Positions 1 to 11,636 are shown, counted from the first letter of the stretch. The stretch: DNA of 64,000 bases from Ricordea florida (GCA_949710005.1 OX453275.1:1055001-1119000); one strand, 5' to 3'. Notes: generated from the letters alone by a model not told the origin. Numbers and translations: made by a program.

Positions 1-305
1 CAGCTTACACTGTAACCCAAGACTTTACTAGTCTGACTTCTGTTTCTGCGATTTAGTTATGAACCAAAAGTTATTATAGAAACCTCTTGAAACATACCTT
101 TTTGTAACTGCACCTGTACAGTGCATTTCAAATTACAGCTTAGAGTTTTATAGCTGAACTATTTCCCATTACTACCACTTATAAAAATACTCGTTTAATA
201 AAGGACCTTGCGCAAAGTGCAAAAAAAAAACTCAAAAGAAAAATATTTATTAAATAGATCTATGATGTTGTAGAAAGCCAAAAAGATAATGTTGCTACAA
301 TGTAC

Positions 306-2037
306 CTTTTGGAGTGCAAGTTTAATTCGGCTTCCTAGTGCATCAACATCTTTGAAATATGGCAGGTTCTCAACCAATCTAGGCTCTGTGACAGTGTAGT
401 CCACTTCATGACGTGCACTGACACCCAATAAGTGATCATAACTATACATGCTAAATGGTAACTCTCCAGTACAGAAGGGACGCCCAGGCCTCTTAGGGAG
501 TGATTGACACATATCAACATGATCAGCCACACTGGAAAACAGATGTTAAAGAAAAGACATTGACTGTGATTTAGTAGAAACCAACTCAAATTCTATCACA
601 AGTCCTATAATCTGGTTCACTAAACAAAGAAAAAAATTAATATACCACCTGCTTGGAATATTTAAATAGCTATATCCTGTGTAACTCAGTCAATATATTA
701 TTTCAAAACAATTGCAGAAAAATGAACAACCTTCCTCAGTGGTATCACCAGTTTGGGTGAGACTTTCTTTTCACTACAAACCCAAACAAATTCTTGCATG
801 TTCAGCTTTTAGAGCTGGATTTCATTGAATTTCTCAATAATGTTGTAGCTTGTTTTCAAGAAACCTTGTAAATTGGCAATGTTCACCTGACATAAGAATA
901 AACAACTTGAGGATATCAATTTTTTCCAAAAAGAAATTAGAAGATCGAAGATATTAGCCTCTACAGGCTACTTTGAAATTTGTTTTAAATAAAGTTCATG
1001 TATGTATGTATGTATGTACGTACGAACGTACATACGTACGTACGTATGTATGTATGTATGTAGAACTAAACATTCTGAATCTATTTTCAAATGAAGTATT
1101 ATGATCATTTTTATTTACTTGATTCCTTTTTTCTCAAAAGAGGAAACTGTGTCAAGTTGGGGATCAAACTCAGCCACAGGAGTTCCAGCTTCAACACAGT
1201 CGAGGTCTGTGCTGTAAAATGACAGTCTCATCTCTTGTCTCTCCTTCTCTCTTGCTTCAATGACTTTTCTTTTCTCCTGTAAATATTCCTCTCTCAATTT
1301 CCTCATTTTGTCAAATGTGTCTTGCTGTCGTATAAACGTGACCAAGTCATAAGGCCTTTTAAGATTGAAGATGGAATCCACCTAAAAGTTTAAATGCTGT
1401 TCTTAAATCTCTGCACTGGGAACACGATGAATGTACCAGTTCTTCTAACTTTCTTCTATCTTTCTATCACATCAGTACAGAATGGTAAAATTAAGTCATT
1501 TTAAAGTACAAAAGACTGCATGCATAATGTGCGGGAAAGTGCGGGATAATACGAGAATCAAGCCTTTAAAAACTGCCAAGAATTGAATAATTCTCTCTTT
1601 CATTGAATGTGGTTAAATGGAAAAATTTCTCCCCTCAGTAACATAAGGTCATAATTATAACTTCGCGTGATGATCGCATGACAACCACTCACGCGAAAAC
1701 TGGCATAAGTGGTGGATACCAAACGGACTATTAAAGTGAAATTCTATTTCGCTAACCTATTCAGCTGGAATTGTAACCGTAAAGACAACCTATACAACAA
1801 ATCAACCAGTGATGAAAATCGGATCTGCTTTGAAATTCCAGAAACCCATGGAACGTTTCAACGTAAATAATTTAATCATGTTTTTAATAATTTAAGATGA
1901 CCAAATTAAAAATATTATACCTGTTGCTGAATTCTTCCATCCTCTGTGACAATCCAGTGAGTTGCTCCATCGCAGAATAGGTGAAGCCCAAATACAGATA
2001 TAAAAATAACAGAAAATAACACAGAGCTCTCGTACAT
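306..2037 (-). CDS. TTC17: TTC17-like protein, N-terminal exons (gene continues off the left edge)
   Basis: Three coding exons on the minus strand: exon 1 at 2037-1921 (39 codons), exon 2 at 1381-1119 and exon 3 at 531-306. All junctions are GT..AG and the phases agree (0, then 2, then 0). Exon 1 encodes a hydrophobic signal-peptide-like stretch (about residues 5-22), then a THWIVTEDGRIQQQ block followed across the junction by VDSIFNLKRPYDLV. This matches the conserved N-terminus of tetratricopeptide repeat protein 17, as does the ELPFSMYSYDHLLGV block in exon 3. About 201 residues are present. The TPR repeats of the family lie further downstream and are not in the window. In vertebrates TTC17 is linked to actin polymerisation and ciliogenesis; that role is from the family, not seen here. 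The start at 2037 is chosen because it begins the signal peptide in frame with exon 2. An ATG at 2048 is out of frame. Identity rests on recalled family similarity. Confidence 0.85.
1001..1063. repeat. (GTAT)n / (GTAC)n microsatellite
   Basis: Tetranucleotide array in the second TTC17 intron. GTAT units drift into GTAC units in the centre and back, so the array is roughly self-complementary. No other function is visible. Confidence 0.85.
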
Positions 2038-2050
2038 CCTGCCACCATCT

Positions 2051-2619
2051 TGCGCGGTTTATGTATGTCTCGACAGGCCCAGAATTCAGTTAAGTATTGA
2101 AATCGAGGCTAGTGATTAAATGTCACACAATGTCATTACTTGTCACGCAGTCCTCTTTAACTGCTCTCTTCAATAGGAGGCCATCGGCTCCTGCAGCACT
2201 TAAAACTATCCACAGGATTCTACGTGACTGATAACAAAATCCCTTTATTCTCCGAATATAAGAGAGGTATGTGAGAGAGGTATTCCCAAGAATATTTTTC
2301 ACGGAGAACTGGCACAGAGGAAATTTCACTGCAGTGAAGGGGTCCATTTAATATTTGCAGACCCAACCCACCTTAGAAGGTTGTTCAGTTCCGAGAATGG
2401 TATTGAAGATGCATCTATCGAAACTCGAGATGAGATTTCCTATGCAAACATAGATATTAAAAGAGGCTTAATACAAAAAACAAACAAACAACAACAACAA
2501 CAAAAAAAGAAAAAAGAAAAATAAACAACAACAACGATCACAACGACAATAGAACCCTATTGAGCCGAAGTGCGACATCTCTTTCCAAGTTCAATAATTA
2601 TTTAGCCATAAACTACGGT
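2051..2619. other. Upstream region of TTC17, no convincing gene
   Basis: Contains a 74-codon minus-strand ORF (2347-2123) with no recognised domain and an A/CAA-rich tract at about 2469-2545. It should hold the TTC17 promoter, but no core promoter element is obvious. Confidence 0.4.
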
Positions 2620-3384
2620 TTAAATGGGTTGAAGGTATTGACAGGCCCGCAGGCACATAACCTGGAGCGTGGTGTGATAGTTCATACTTTTGCTCACTTG
2701 ATTTGTTTGACTTTTACAGCTTGGTTTTAACCAGTATATCTCTTTTAAAGATTTACCCATCTTGTATGAGACAAGAGGAGGTTCGTTATTGATTTGTCTA
2801 AGCAAAGGTTGTGATTCCATTAGATTCCATTTGTCCATAAGGATCTTTTTTAAGTTGGGAACACATGGGTTGTACTGTGTTACAAAGGGTAGTATCATTT
2901 TGCGCGCTTTTGTTTCTTCTCTGAGGGCTGACTTCTGGTCAGAGAATTTCACTTCTGAGTAGGTTGTTTGGGTAGTCTCTAGCCCTTAGGAGGAATTAGT
3001 TCCGAGGAGTCTCAGGGTCTCTTCTTTGATATAGCCTTTTTTTATTCCCGTTGGGTGACAAGATTTGAATGTGTACTGAAAGGTCTCAGTTGGTTTAAAA
3101 TAAGTGCGCGTATCAAGGATAAATTCCAAGTTTCTCAATCTTGCTCCTTTGTACATGTAAACGCGCGTGTCTAGGGAGTTCTGACGGCTGTGGCTAAGTT
3201 TTGCTTTGCCGTATGTGTTTCACCTTGTGGCATTTTCTGTCTACTGGTTCGTTTCGTCGGAACTCGGTCTCCTCATTGGTGTCTTTTTTTTCGTCCGTCT
3301 CCATTTCTTTGTCTGCTAGCGCGCGTTTGTCTGGGAGGAGGCCTTCATCGTCCAGGATACTTTGGGACTCGCTGTCGCTCATAA
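2620..3384 (-). mobile_element. Degraded retroelement fragment, possibly Penelope-like
   Basis: A minus-strand ORF (2952-2620, 110 codons) contains a FVTQYNPCVPNLKKIL block, then a PPLVSYKMGKSLKEI block. This resembles the region downstream of the reverse-transcriptase core in Penelope-like and related retroelement proteins that I recall from invertebrates (roughly 'NP..PNL..IL...W..L' then 'PP..SY..GKSLK'). A short acidic ORF starting at 3382 (MSDSESQSILDDEG) on the same strand may be the start of the same element, but stop codons separate them. No catalytic YxDD box is visible, so the fragment is dead. Family assignment is tentative. Confidence 0.35.
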
Positions 3385-3769
3385 TTCAGTATCCGTGTGA
3401 AAACTTAGTTTTTCTTTCAGCGTGTTTCGATCCTATGGCGGATCTTTTCAGTTGCTTCTATTCGGGGTAACCGAGGGAGCCGTGTTTCGTGTTTTCGTAC
3501 CGATGTACAGGATCAAAAATACGTTTGTGTTGTGCTGATTGGTCAATTTCTCAAGACCATGAGTGTAAATGAATTTTGATCTTGTGTACATGTGTTTCTT
3601 GCAACGGTAATTCGTCTGATTTTTTCGTATGGGTTTCCAATTTTTGTATTCTCATATCCCTCAAAGAAATGTTGTGTTATACATTGGTGAATATAGTTGA
3701 AAAATTTCCTTGCGTTTCCTAAGTTGTAACTGGGTTATAGAGATTTTCCCACGCCAAAAATATTACGTA

Positions 3770-3880
3770 TGAAATGGGTTGACGTTATTGGCAGGCCTGG
3801 CGCATATCCTGGAGCACGGTGTGATTGTTCAGACCTTTCCTTGGTTTGTTTCACTTTTATAGTTTTACAGCGAGTACCAA
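3770..3880 (-). repeat. Second copy of the retroelement 3' end
   Basis: From about 3774 the plus-strand text (atgggttgacgttattggc...) aligns with the stretch from about 2621 (atgggttgaaggtattgac...) for roughly 100 bases with scattered mismatches. Both lie in the same orientation. This suggests two related insertions, or a duplication of the 3' part of one element. Confidence 0.5.
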
Positions 3881-4524
3881 AGTGATTGGATTTTAATATT
3901 TGGGCTCCGGGCTCCCAAAGCAAAAAATCCAGGGCTCCGGGCACCTCCCCTTTGGGACCCTGCAAGGTAGAACTGGGTATAAACTATTCGTTGGAACCAT
4001 CTCAAACGGTCCCCCCATCAAACGAAGAACGCGCGCTAAGCCTAAAGGCGGGCGATGTCCGCCTTCAGACGAAAACGTTAGCATGCGTTCTGCAGGTATG
4101 TTCTTTAGAAAACACCTAGATATATATCTTAATATGATTTTAAATTGTTGTTTAAGGGTTGATTTTGTTTTCTTTTTTGAACCTCATTCGTTAGTTGTCA
4201 CTTGTAATTACGTAATCACTAGCACCTCTGTATCTTCCTTAAAGCTCGTTTTTTATTCAAAACTTGTAGTAACTGAAGAAGGTCTCTAACCGAAACGCTC
4301 TTATTAAATTTTTAACCTTTTTTATCGTCAGAAGTTGCTCGTCCTTTTTCCTTATTTAACTAAACTCTGCCCTGTAAAATAATTTGTATATATTAATGAA
4401 TTTCTCCTTAACGTTTTAAGAAAATAACAGCCTCTTGTCCCAGAGAATATAAAGTTAACTTTCTTTTTATCTTTTGACTTCAAAATAGAATAATAGCGTA
4501 AGTTGCATGTTCAGCTCGTCTTTA
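3881..4524. other. Non-coding stretch with repeat-like debris
   Basis: No gene is supported. The plus-strand ORF at 3900-4289 shows no domain. A CTGAAGA...CCGAAACG motif at 4272-4296 recalls a hammerhead ribozyme core and is discussed as a finding. The rest is AT-rich 3' flank of the tryptophanase gene. Confidence 0.4.
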
Positions 4525-6969
4525 TCAACTAAATTGCATCGATGAATTCCTTCGTTTCCTTAGAACTTGACCGGTGGAGACATTTCGAGTCGAAACGAGA
4601 CGATGTCGGTCTGACCCGGAGGGCTCCCTCTGAGGAGGTGGAATGGGCTCCAGATGTGCGGTAAAGTGTCGTAATAGTGGTGGTTCCCAGGTTATCCTGT
4701 AGCCATAGACATTGGTGCGGTTCTTATAGACATGCGCACAAACCTCAGCCACATACCTACGACACAAAAGAGGAACAGCGGAATATTAGGAAGCTAACGA
4801 TTAATTAACAACTCCAGGTATGATTGTGCAGCGAACTGGTTTAAATCTATAACAGAAGTGATTCAAGCTTTGACTTGGAAACGAAAGGGTCAAAAGTTGG
4901 AAGGCCGCTCCAGGCCCCAACGATGGTTAAAAGTCAGAAAAAATGAAAACCTCGACGGGCAAAAGGATATAACGGGGAAATCCTGTTGTATGAATATAGT
5001 TTCGTGTAGATACAACCTTTATTTTTGGTTCTGATGGTTTGATGGATGTCCTCAAAAATTTGGTTGGCAAACGAGTAGACAAGATAAGTTATAACACCCT
5101 GAAATGTCTAAGTGCTGACTTTCAAGCGTTTTGGGTAGAGCCATAACAACTTGTTAATTGAAGTGAATTGAGTGAATGAAAAACGTTTGTTGATGAAGTG
5201 TTATTCATGTAATTCACTTCCATTCACACGTTGCTGTTGTTTCACCAGATATATAAACTACACAAAACCCATTATCCGGTCATTCGCTAAGACGAGGGGC
5301 TAACGCTCTAAACGGCAGCTTCTTTATTGCTTTACGGTAGTATAACTTATCTTATAAACTCGTTTTGTAACCGCATTGTATTTAAAATACTGAAGACGGT
5401 TTGTTTTGAGCCTGGAGAATTTGTGAAAGACGTCTTTTTCAGCACTGTCACAGGAAAACTCGGAAAAAAGTATAAATCCGAGTTTTCCCAATAAGAGTCG
5501 AACCTACGACCTTCGGATTATAATTACTCGTTCGGACGCTTATTGTTTGCGTTTCCATTCCCCATTGAAGCAACGCTGGTTCAGATTTGGAATTTGACTC
5601 TTTGACAAATCTTACGAAGGGGGAACATACAAGGCACTCACCTCATGTGGGACTCTGTGTAAGTGCGGCGCGGGATGGCCAAACGGAATAGTTCTTCATG
5701 TTCTTCGCCTTCATCCTCAAACACATTATCGTCAACTGCATTCTCATCTTCTGGTTTCTCTCCTCCGGAGCCAGCCCCCACACTGATTCCGTGAGTTCCT
5801 AACATGACCCCACCTACTTCAGCTCCACGTATTCCGCCCTCAATGTACAACGCACAACCCAGGGCCCAGGCTGGGAAGCGTTCTCTTGGAATATGAGGCA
5901 GCATTGCGCCTGCGTCAATGTAGACCGCGTGACCACCTGGAGGCGTTACTATCGGAATGCTGTTCTCCACAAGCAGATCAGCTAAAAACTTCACAAAACC
6001 AACTTGATACTTGAGATAATCTTCCTCAATTACTTCATTTAAGCCCACAGCAATTGCCTCCAGGTCACGTCCAGCCAGGCCACCGTACGTGGTGAAACCC
6101 TCAGTAATAAGTAGCTCTTTGCGGCACTTGGCGGCGAGTTCTTCATCATTCATGGCCAAGAAACCACCGATGTTGGCCAAGCCATCTTTCTTGGCGGACA
6201 TGGTACAACCATCTCCATACGCAAAAATTTCCCGTGCAATTTCCCTGGGCGTACGATTTGCGTAACCTTCCTCTTTAATCTTGATGAACCAGGCGTTCTC
6301 TGCAAATCGACACGCGTCGAAGAAAAGCGGGATTCCAAAAGCCCGGCAGATTTTGGAAACCGCTTTGATGTTTTCCATGCTAACGGGCTCTCCACCAACC
6401 ATGTTGTTGGTTATTGTGATCATTACAAGAGGAATTTTCGCCTTCTGGCTTAAAAGCAGTTCTTCAAGGTTTGTCACATTCATGTTGCCCTTAAAAGGAA
6501 CATCTATGCTGGGTTCCATTGCTTCCGGTGTCAAAAAGTTCCTTGCCTTACCCCCCTGGGATTCAATATTAGCCATGGTAGTTGCAAAATGGGCGTTGTT
6601 GGGAACTATATCCCCCTCAGACACTGTGCATCGAAAGAGGATACGCTCAGCTGCACGCCCCTGGTGCGTGGGAATAACGTGACGGTAACCGAAAATGTCT
6701 TTGACAACGGTTTCAAACTTCCGGTAGCTGGGAGATCCTGCGTAAGACTCGTCTCCAAGCATGACTGCTGCCCATTGTTCAGAGCTCATCGCCCCGGTCC
6801 CCGAGTCGGTCAGCAGATCTATCATGATTTTTTCGGAGTCCAGAAGATATAAATTGTGATTGGCTTGTTTGAGGAACTTGATTCGTTCGTCTCTCGTGGT
6901 TAGCTTCAGTCTCTCAACAGATTTGATTCTGAAAGGCTCGAAGAACGTGGTGAAATTGTGTTCTTGCAT
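4525..6969 (-). CDS. Tryptophanase (PLP-dependent tryptophan indole-lyase), two exons
   Basis: Exon 1 is 6969-5642 and exon 2 is 4756-4525, joined by a GT..AG intron with matching phase (AG+G codes Arg). The product is 519 residues; the E. coli enzyme has 471. Visible hallmarks are [10 protein letters not shown] near residue 101, Asp218 and Arg221 in FFDACRF (PLP contacts), and SAKKD at 258-262, whose second lysine corresponds to the PLP-binding Lys270 of E. coli Tna[15 protein letters not shown] and GGHAVYIDA are also present. Exon 2 encodes the C-terminal [12 protein letters not shown] segment; its His corresponds to His463 of TnaA, whereas tyrosine phenol-lyase has Phe there, so tryptophanase is favoured. 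The expected reaction is tryptophan to indole, pyruvate and ammonia. An acidic insert (about residues 408-426) and a Ser/Arg-rich tail are extra to the bacterial family. Such genes are bacterial in origin; transfer is inferred, and the intron and animal neighbours argue against contamination. Confidence 0.94.
5437..5560 (-). mobile_element. tRNA-derived SINE fragment in the tryptophanase intron
   Basis: The segment with 'gagtcgaacctacgacc' reads on the minus strand as a GGTTCGACTC B-box-like motif. The preceding text (cacaggaaaactcgg...) matches the copies at 22728 and 47484. The A-box end is missing, so this copy is truncated. It lies inside the single tryptophanase intron (5641-4757). Confidence 0.55.
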
Positions 6970-7360
6970 GGCTGAACGCGGGAACAGAGACTTCCGTTAC
7001 TCTGTAAAAGAGTAAAGAAGACAGTACAGTATTACTGTTTCACTCCGTGACGAAATCATACCATCTACTAAACGAGTTTGAAACTACTATAAACTAAGCA
7101 CGGAAATGGGGTGTTGGAAGCAGCCATGATCTCTCTTTATCCTGAATCTCTACAGTTATGGACCACTGCTACCATGTTGATAGCGTGATGCTCTCGATGA
7201 AGTAATTACTTTATTCCGAAATGTCAAAGTCCTAAGTAACAACTTGATATGCTAATCCACAGCGGTACATTGCAAATGCACGTGCAATAGGCTACTATGC
7301 TAATTTACTGTGCATTACATGTGCACGTGCAACAAATCTCATGTGATCCTTTGATGCAGT
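6970..7360. other. Upstream flank of tryptophanase
   Basis: No gene is seen. This is where the 5' UTR and promoter of the minus-strand tryptophanase should lie. No TATA-like or recognisable regulatory element can be supported. Confidence 0.4.
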
Positions 7361-7639
7361 TCAAGGGCGGATCCAGGGGAGGTGAAATGGGTGAATTTTC
7401 ACCCCCCCCCTTTTTCTGCACCCCCTTCTTTCTTTTTTTTCTTATCCCTCAAATATTGAAATAATATTTTATTTCTCTGATTTCTCTGATTGAGGTGGAG
7501 AATGTGCATAAGCGATGACCGGTTCTACCAATCAATTTATTCATTTTGAGCCCACGAACACACTGTCCAGCATATAATCCAAAAACGCCTCGTTTCCTTA
7601 CAAAAATTCACCCCCATTTCAAAATCCTGGATCCGCGCC
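7361..7639. mobile_element. MITE with GGATCC-containing terminal inverted repeats
   Basis: The left end reads AAGGGCGGATCCAGG and the right end CCTGGATCCGCGCC, forming inverted repeats. TGCAGT occurs directly on both sides (7355-7360 and 7640-7645), consistent with a 6-bp target duplication. The inside is low-complexity C/T-rich and has no coding capacity. Confidence 0.65.
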
Positions 7640-7847
7640 TGCAGTCTGATGACTCGATAGAATTCCAATCAAACTTCAAATTACAGATGCAGGTAAGTCT
7701 CGTTTAATTTTTTAAATTTTCAATAAGTTTCCGGCTATCCTAAATTAACGTGTAGCGTGACACGATTTTGTTCAACAAGAAAAATTCTAGTTCTAAGTAC
7801 CATGCTACGATCTCATTCCCACGTTTGCCCTACAAAAAAAAAACAGT

Positions 7848-8140
7848 ACATACCTCTTATTAATCGAGTTCGAGGTCCGTACTGTAAAATACGGACCGAG
7901 TTTTTTCCCGTCGATTTATGGCCCGCGCGCTACGCGCTTGGGCCATAAATCGACGGGAAAAAACGAGGATCCGTATTTTACAGTACGGACCGAGAAAACG
8001 AGGTTAATAAGATATTTATTATATCTCTGGAGTCATTTTGGCGACCAAAACAAACTTAAACGGGCCATACAGTGAAGTACGGCCCGCTAAATTGACCAAT
8101 CACAGCGCGCGTACTAACTGAGAGATATAATAATACTAAA
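7848..8140 (-). mobile_element. Long-hairpin palindromic element, family A copy 1
   Basis: About 7872-7989 forms a nearly perfect hairpin: the arm gtccgtactgtaaaatacgg returns as its reverse complement, with the inner arm cgtcgatttatggccc pairing with gggccataaatcgacg. A non-palindromic head with 'attgaccaatcacagcgcg' follows at 8090-8115. Related copies occur at about 44325, 51650 and 51868. No ORF is present, so this is a non-autonomous element. Confidence 0.75.
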
Positions 8141-9902
8141 TACATCAAAGAAAGTGTAAGACACGGGATTTCTCTTTCCACGCATTTTTCTTGATCTCAT
8201 TCTACGAATTTAAGGCGTTTATACGTGGATTTAAGGGAAGTTGAAATCGTTCCATATACGAAAATTACGCAATGAACCTTGCAAATATATTCAGGAATAC
8301 TGCTTTATTTGTTGCAGACAAATTGTTTACGACAATATATGACTACTTATCATCGACAGTTATGATTCACAACACTTCTGTGTGTATACAAGTATAATTT
8401 GAATAAGATTTACGTATAATCCTATACTTCATTATGCATGCTGTACCTGAATTGTTTATGGTAATGCACGTGCAACCACTTCTTGTTTTCAAAGAAAGAG
8501 ACAGTACTGCTACAGCATATATGATGAAATGATGAAGTATGTGGTGATATGGAAAATCTAGCCGTATAATTTAAGGTATGAGTATTTTGCAAAGGGTCAA
8601 ACTATGATTTGTAGTCTCCTGTTAAAATGCTCGTCTATGCATAAGACTAAATGCCGCGTCGATCTAAGCAATTATTTATTCAATGGAATGCAAATAATCA
8701 AAGTAATCCTTAGCACCATTACATGCTCAATTATTTCGATCACGTCGGCGGGACCACAGTTAAGATTTGTCAAACCGATATAAAACTCGAGCAAACTTTA
8801 CATTCGCATGGTATTTCGAAGAGCAGAACGAACATTTTCATTTTCTTACCTCTGAGCGGGAGATCAGGTCTGGAAAACGTTGATATTGTTGGTATTTTCC
8901 CTTCCTTTCTCTGTATCGCGCTGTTTCATTGATAGCACTGGGTGATATTCGATTTTGTCTCAACAAAGCGAGCGCTGTGATTGATTCATTCTTGGTCACG
9001 TGTCCCCGACCAAACTTAACTGTGTCCCGACCGCGATACCATTGCGCAGTTGTTGCCCGCGCGCCAGTTGTACCGTCTTTGTTTATTTTTGCTATATTTT
9101 GTTTAAGGGAAAGTCTAAATATACTAGGTATATCTATCGATAGAGTGCCAACGAGCAAAAAAATGCGTGTTTTGCAGTTGAGAGTTTCTTAGGTCCCCTC
9201 CCAATGAAAGGATCATTTAGTTGAAAAGGTGTCATGAATGTATCAAGGTTGCAAAGACTTGGTTCTCATATTCCTGTTGCTTTACAAAGCGCTATATAAA
9301 AGTTTGAAATGTCACGAAGTATCTTTTTGAAAGAATAAAATCAGCTTTGCAGAGGGAGGTATCAGTAAGAAACATTGGTTTTTTGAAAATCTGAACCATT
9401 TATTGACTAATGTATAATACATTTGAATGTCAATTTTTAACGTGTTACATCACGTTTTTTAAAACACATATTGGGTGCTGGAGACTCTGCTCGCAGGGTA
9501 GTCCTATATATGAAGTAAAGCGATTGTTGCAGGAAGGTGGGGAGACAACGTTTTTGGTTGTTATAAAATGGTGGTTGCCATAAAGATAGGAAAGTTTTCT
9601 TTTTTAGGGATAAGGACAGTTATTCCCTTGTTCCACATAAAGAATGGGGTCATATTTACTTACATCTTTCTGAACAGAAACATACTAAAGCATTTGTCTG
9701 CTTAATAATTCATGTAACACAACTAATAACTTGAACGTGTAAATGGCTGATAATTATTGTAAAATCGCAACCAAAAAGAACATTGTAATTATATTATTAA
9801 TTTTGGTCCACAATGAGATGAAAGAATATAAAGAACGAAACTGAACGTTTTGATCAAATGATCCTTTGTAAAGTTTGTAGTAAGAAGACTATCCAGAGCA
9901 GT
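8141..9902. other. Non-coding stretch upstream of the Helitron unit
   Basis: ORFs at 8723-9192 on both strands are short and show no recognisable domain or codon pattern. The left (3') terminus of the Helitron may lie here. I looked for a CTRR end with a preceding hairpin and could not place one with confidence. Confidence 0.4.
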
Positions 9903-11308
9903 TTAACCTGTAATTAGTGAAGATGATGATATTTTTGTGATTACTTTTCTGTTCATATTGTATGTGAGCTCGATGTCTGTTATATCTATTAGCAGTTCCT
10001 CAATGGTATCAGAGTCACTTAGTAGGGAGATAGTTGGGTGGGTGGCAAATAGGGACTCCAGAACATCTGTAAATGCTGTTAACCACACATCTTTGTCATC
10101 CAAATGTACAAGTAGTTGCACAGATGCATCTCGCTTGCACTCTGCTTGCCTCTGTCGTACTCCACAGTTTTTACATTTGACTGATTTCTGTTGGGACATT
10201 TCGTTAATTTTTCGTTTGCATGCCTGGCAGGTAATATAAATACTTAGTTTGTTTATCATCTTAAATCTCTGTACTTTTGCTTCTTTCTCAGGATTTTGGA
10301 GTAATGCAGGGCCATTTAGAGTTTTCAGCTGCTGATCGGCCTCTTGAAAAGTTGTTGCACGTGTTGTTCCTAAATGGGTGATTCCTTGGAAGTGTTTTAC
10401 AGTAAGGTTCTCAATCACATATGTGGTGCCACTTTTGATCTTGTTAATAAGTGGATCCCATACATGAATAGTTGCAGTTCCAGTTTCATCTTCTAGAACA
10501 CAATCCTCCTTCACTGATGTCATCTCCTTTGATGTTTTCAGTTGAACTGGTTTAGGCTTTTCATTTCCCAGTGAAATTGAAGCAGTGACGTTCACTTTCT
10601 GATTGACTTGAAGTGTGGGGAGCTCTTCAAGTGTAATCTTTTTGGCAGGCTGAGCTGAGGGTACAGTCTTTTGAGATTGACGGATGGGTTGATAGTCAAA
10701 ATCAATGTCAAAGGTTGGTGCAACCCTAACCATTGATTGTTTATTGAATATGATTTGATTATTGTCATTTGCTTTAGTGTTTTGAAGGGTTACGGGTGTT
10801 TTTGATGCCTCATGTTCTTGTAATGTGGAGTGGCTTGCAATATTAAATCCCACAACTCTTCTCAACTTGGATGGGCTGGTTTGGAGGTCAAAATCGAACC
10901 ACTGATTTTGATTTCGTGAGCGTTTAATGGGGCTTAAATTCTGAATGTAGCCACGGTGATTATCTAAGAAAGGGGAAATAAAAATTAAAATGCGAAATGT
11001 TAATGTTGAACAAGTTAATACAATTTTCCATCTTTATGAAACCAAATATGGTCAGAGAAACCCTAAGTAGACTTAAGTGTGAAGATTATGAAGGGCTGTT
11101 TCGGGTAATGAATTGAATGAAATGTAACAATTCCGTTTTTTTTTTAGTACTCAATTCTGCAGTAACTGTCGTGTCAACTTCCCATAGCCTCTGCACTGAA
11201 GAAAACAGGAATATGCTTCCCGTTTTATTAAGTTTGGGGTTAAAACCTTAAAATAATTATTTAGAACTACAGCCACATATACTTACCTGAGTTTGTGTTG
11301 TCTGACAT
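9903..11308 (-). CDS. RPA1-like single-strand DNA-binding protein of the Helitron (two exons)
   Basis: Exon 1 is 11308-11287 (MSDNTNS plus one base) and exon 2 is 10963-9903, joined by a GT..AG intron in matching phase, giving 360 residues. The N-terminal part (RGYIQNLSPIKRS..., QWFDFDLQTS) resembles an OB fold of replication protein A or its Helitron-borne relatives. A second OB-like stretch (CVLEDETGTATIHVWD) lies near residues 161-177. A zinc-finger pair, CQAC at 253-256 and CKNC at 271-274, matches the DBD-C style ribbon of RPA70. The role would be binding single-stranded DNA during rolling-circle transposition. It lies about 0.5 kb downstream of the Rep-helicase on the same strand, the arrangement known for Helitrons that carry RPA genes. 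A host RPA paralogue is less likely given this position. Confidence 0.8.
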
Positions 11309-11636
11309 GACTTAATTGGTTGAAGATCTGAAAACAACATACCAAAATTATCTGTAAACTATATATACACTGTAGGAAAAGGATTTTTAACTATTGAGGT
11401 TTTATTTTTTAGCACAAAGCATTTGCTGTTCTCAAAAAAAAAAGATGAAACGTGAAAGGTTTGCCCACATTATTTGCCACCAGTTACTACAGGGACAGGA
11501 GATCAAAATCTTTTTATTTTGATCTCTAACTAAAGACACATTCTGTGAAGGGTGTATTACTATTTTTAATTGTTTTAAAATAGTATCTAAATGTACAAAA
11601 AAGTATTCTAAGATATTGTAAAATGTGACTTAAGTG

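Noticed and set aside
3900..4289. 129-codon plus-strand ORF
   Set aside because: Composition follows repeat debris, and the opposite strand carries retroelement-like 3' sequence.
4525..6969. Tryptophanase as bacterial contamination of the assembly
   Set aside because: The gene is split by a GT..AG intron with correct phase, the intron holds a SINE shared with other loci in the window, and animal genes lie on both sides.
8838..9158. 106-codon minus-strand ORF
   Set aside because: No domain, no supporting splice structure, and overlaps an equally long ORF on the other strand.
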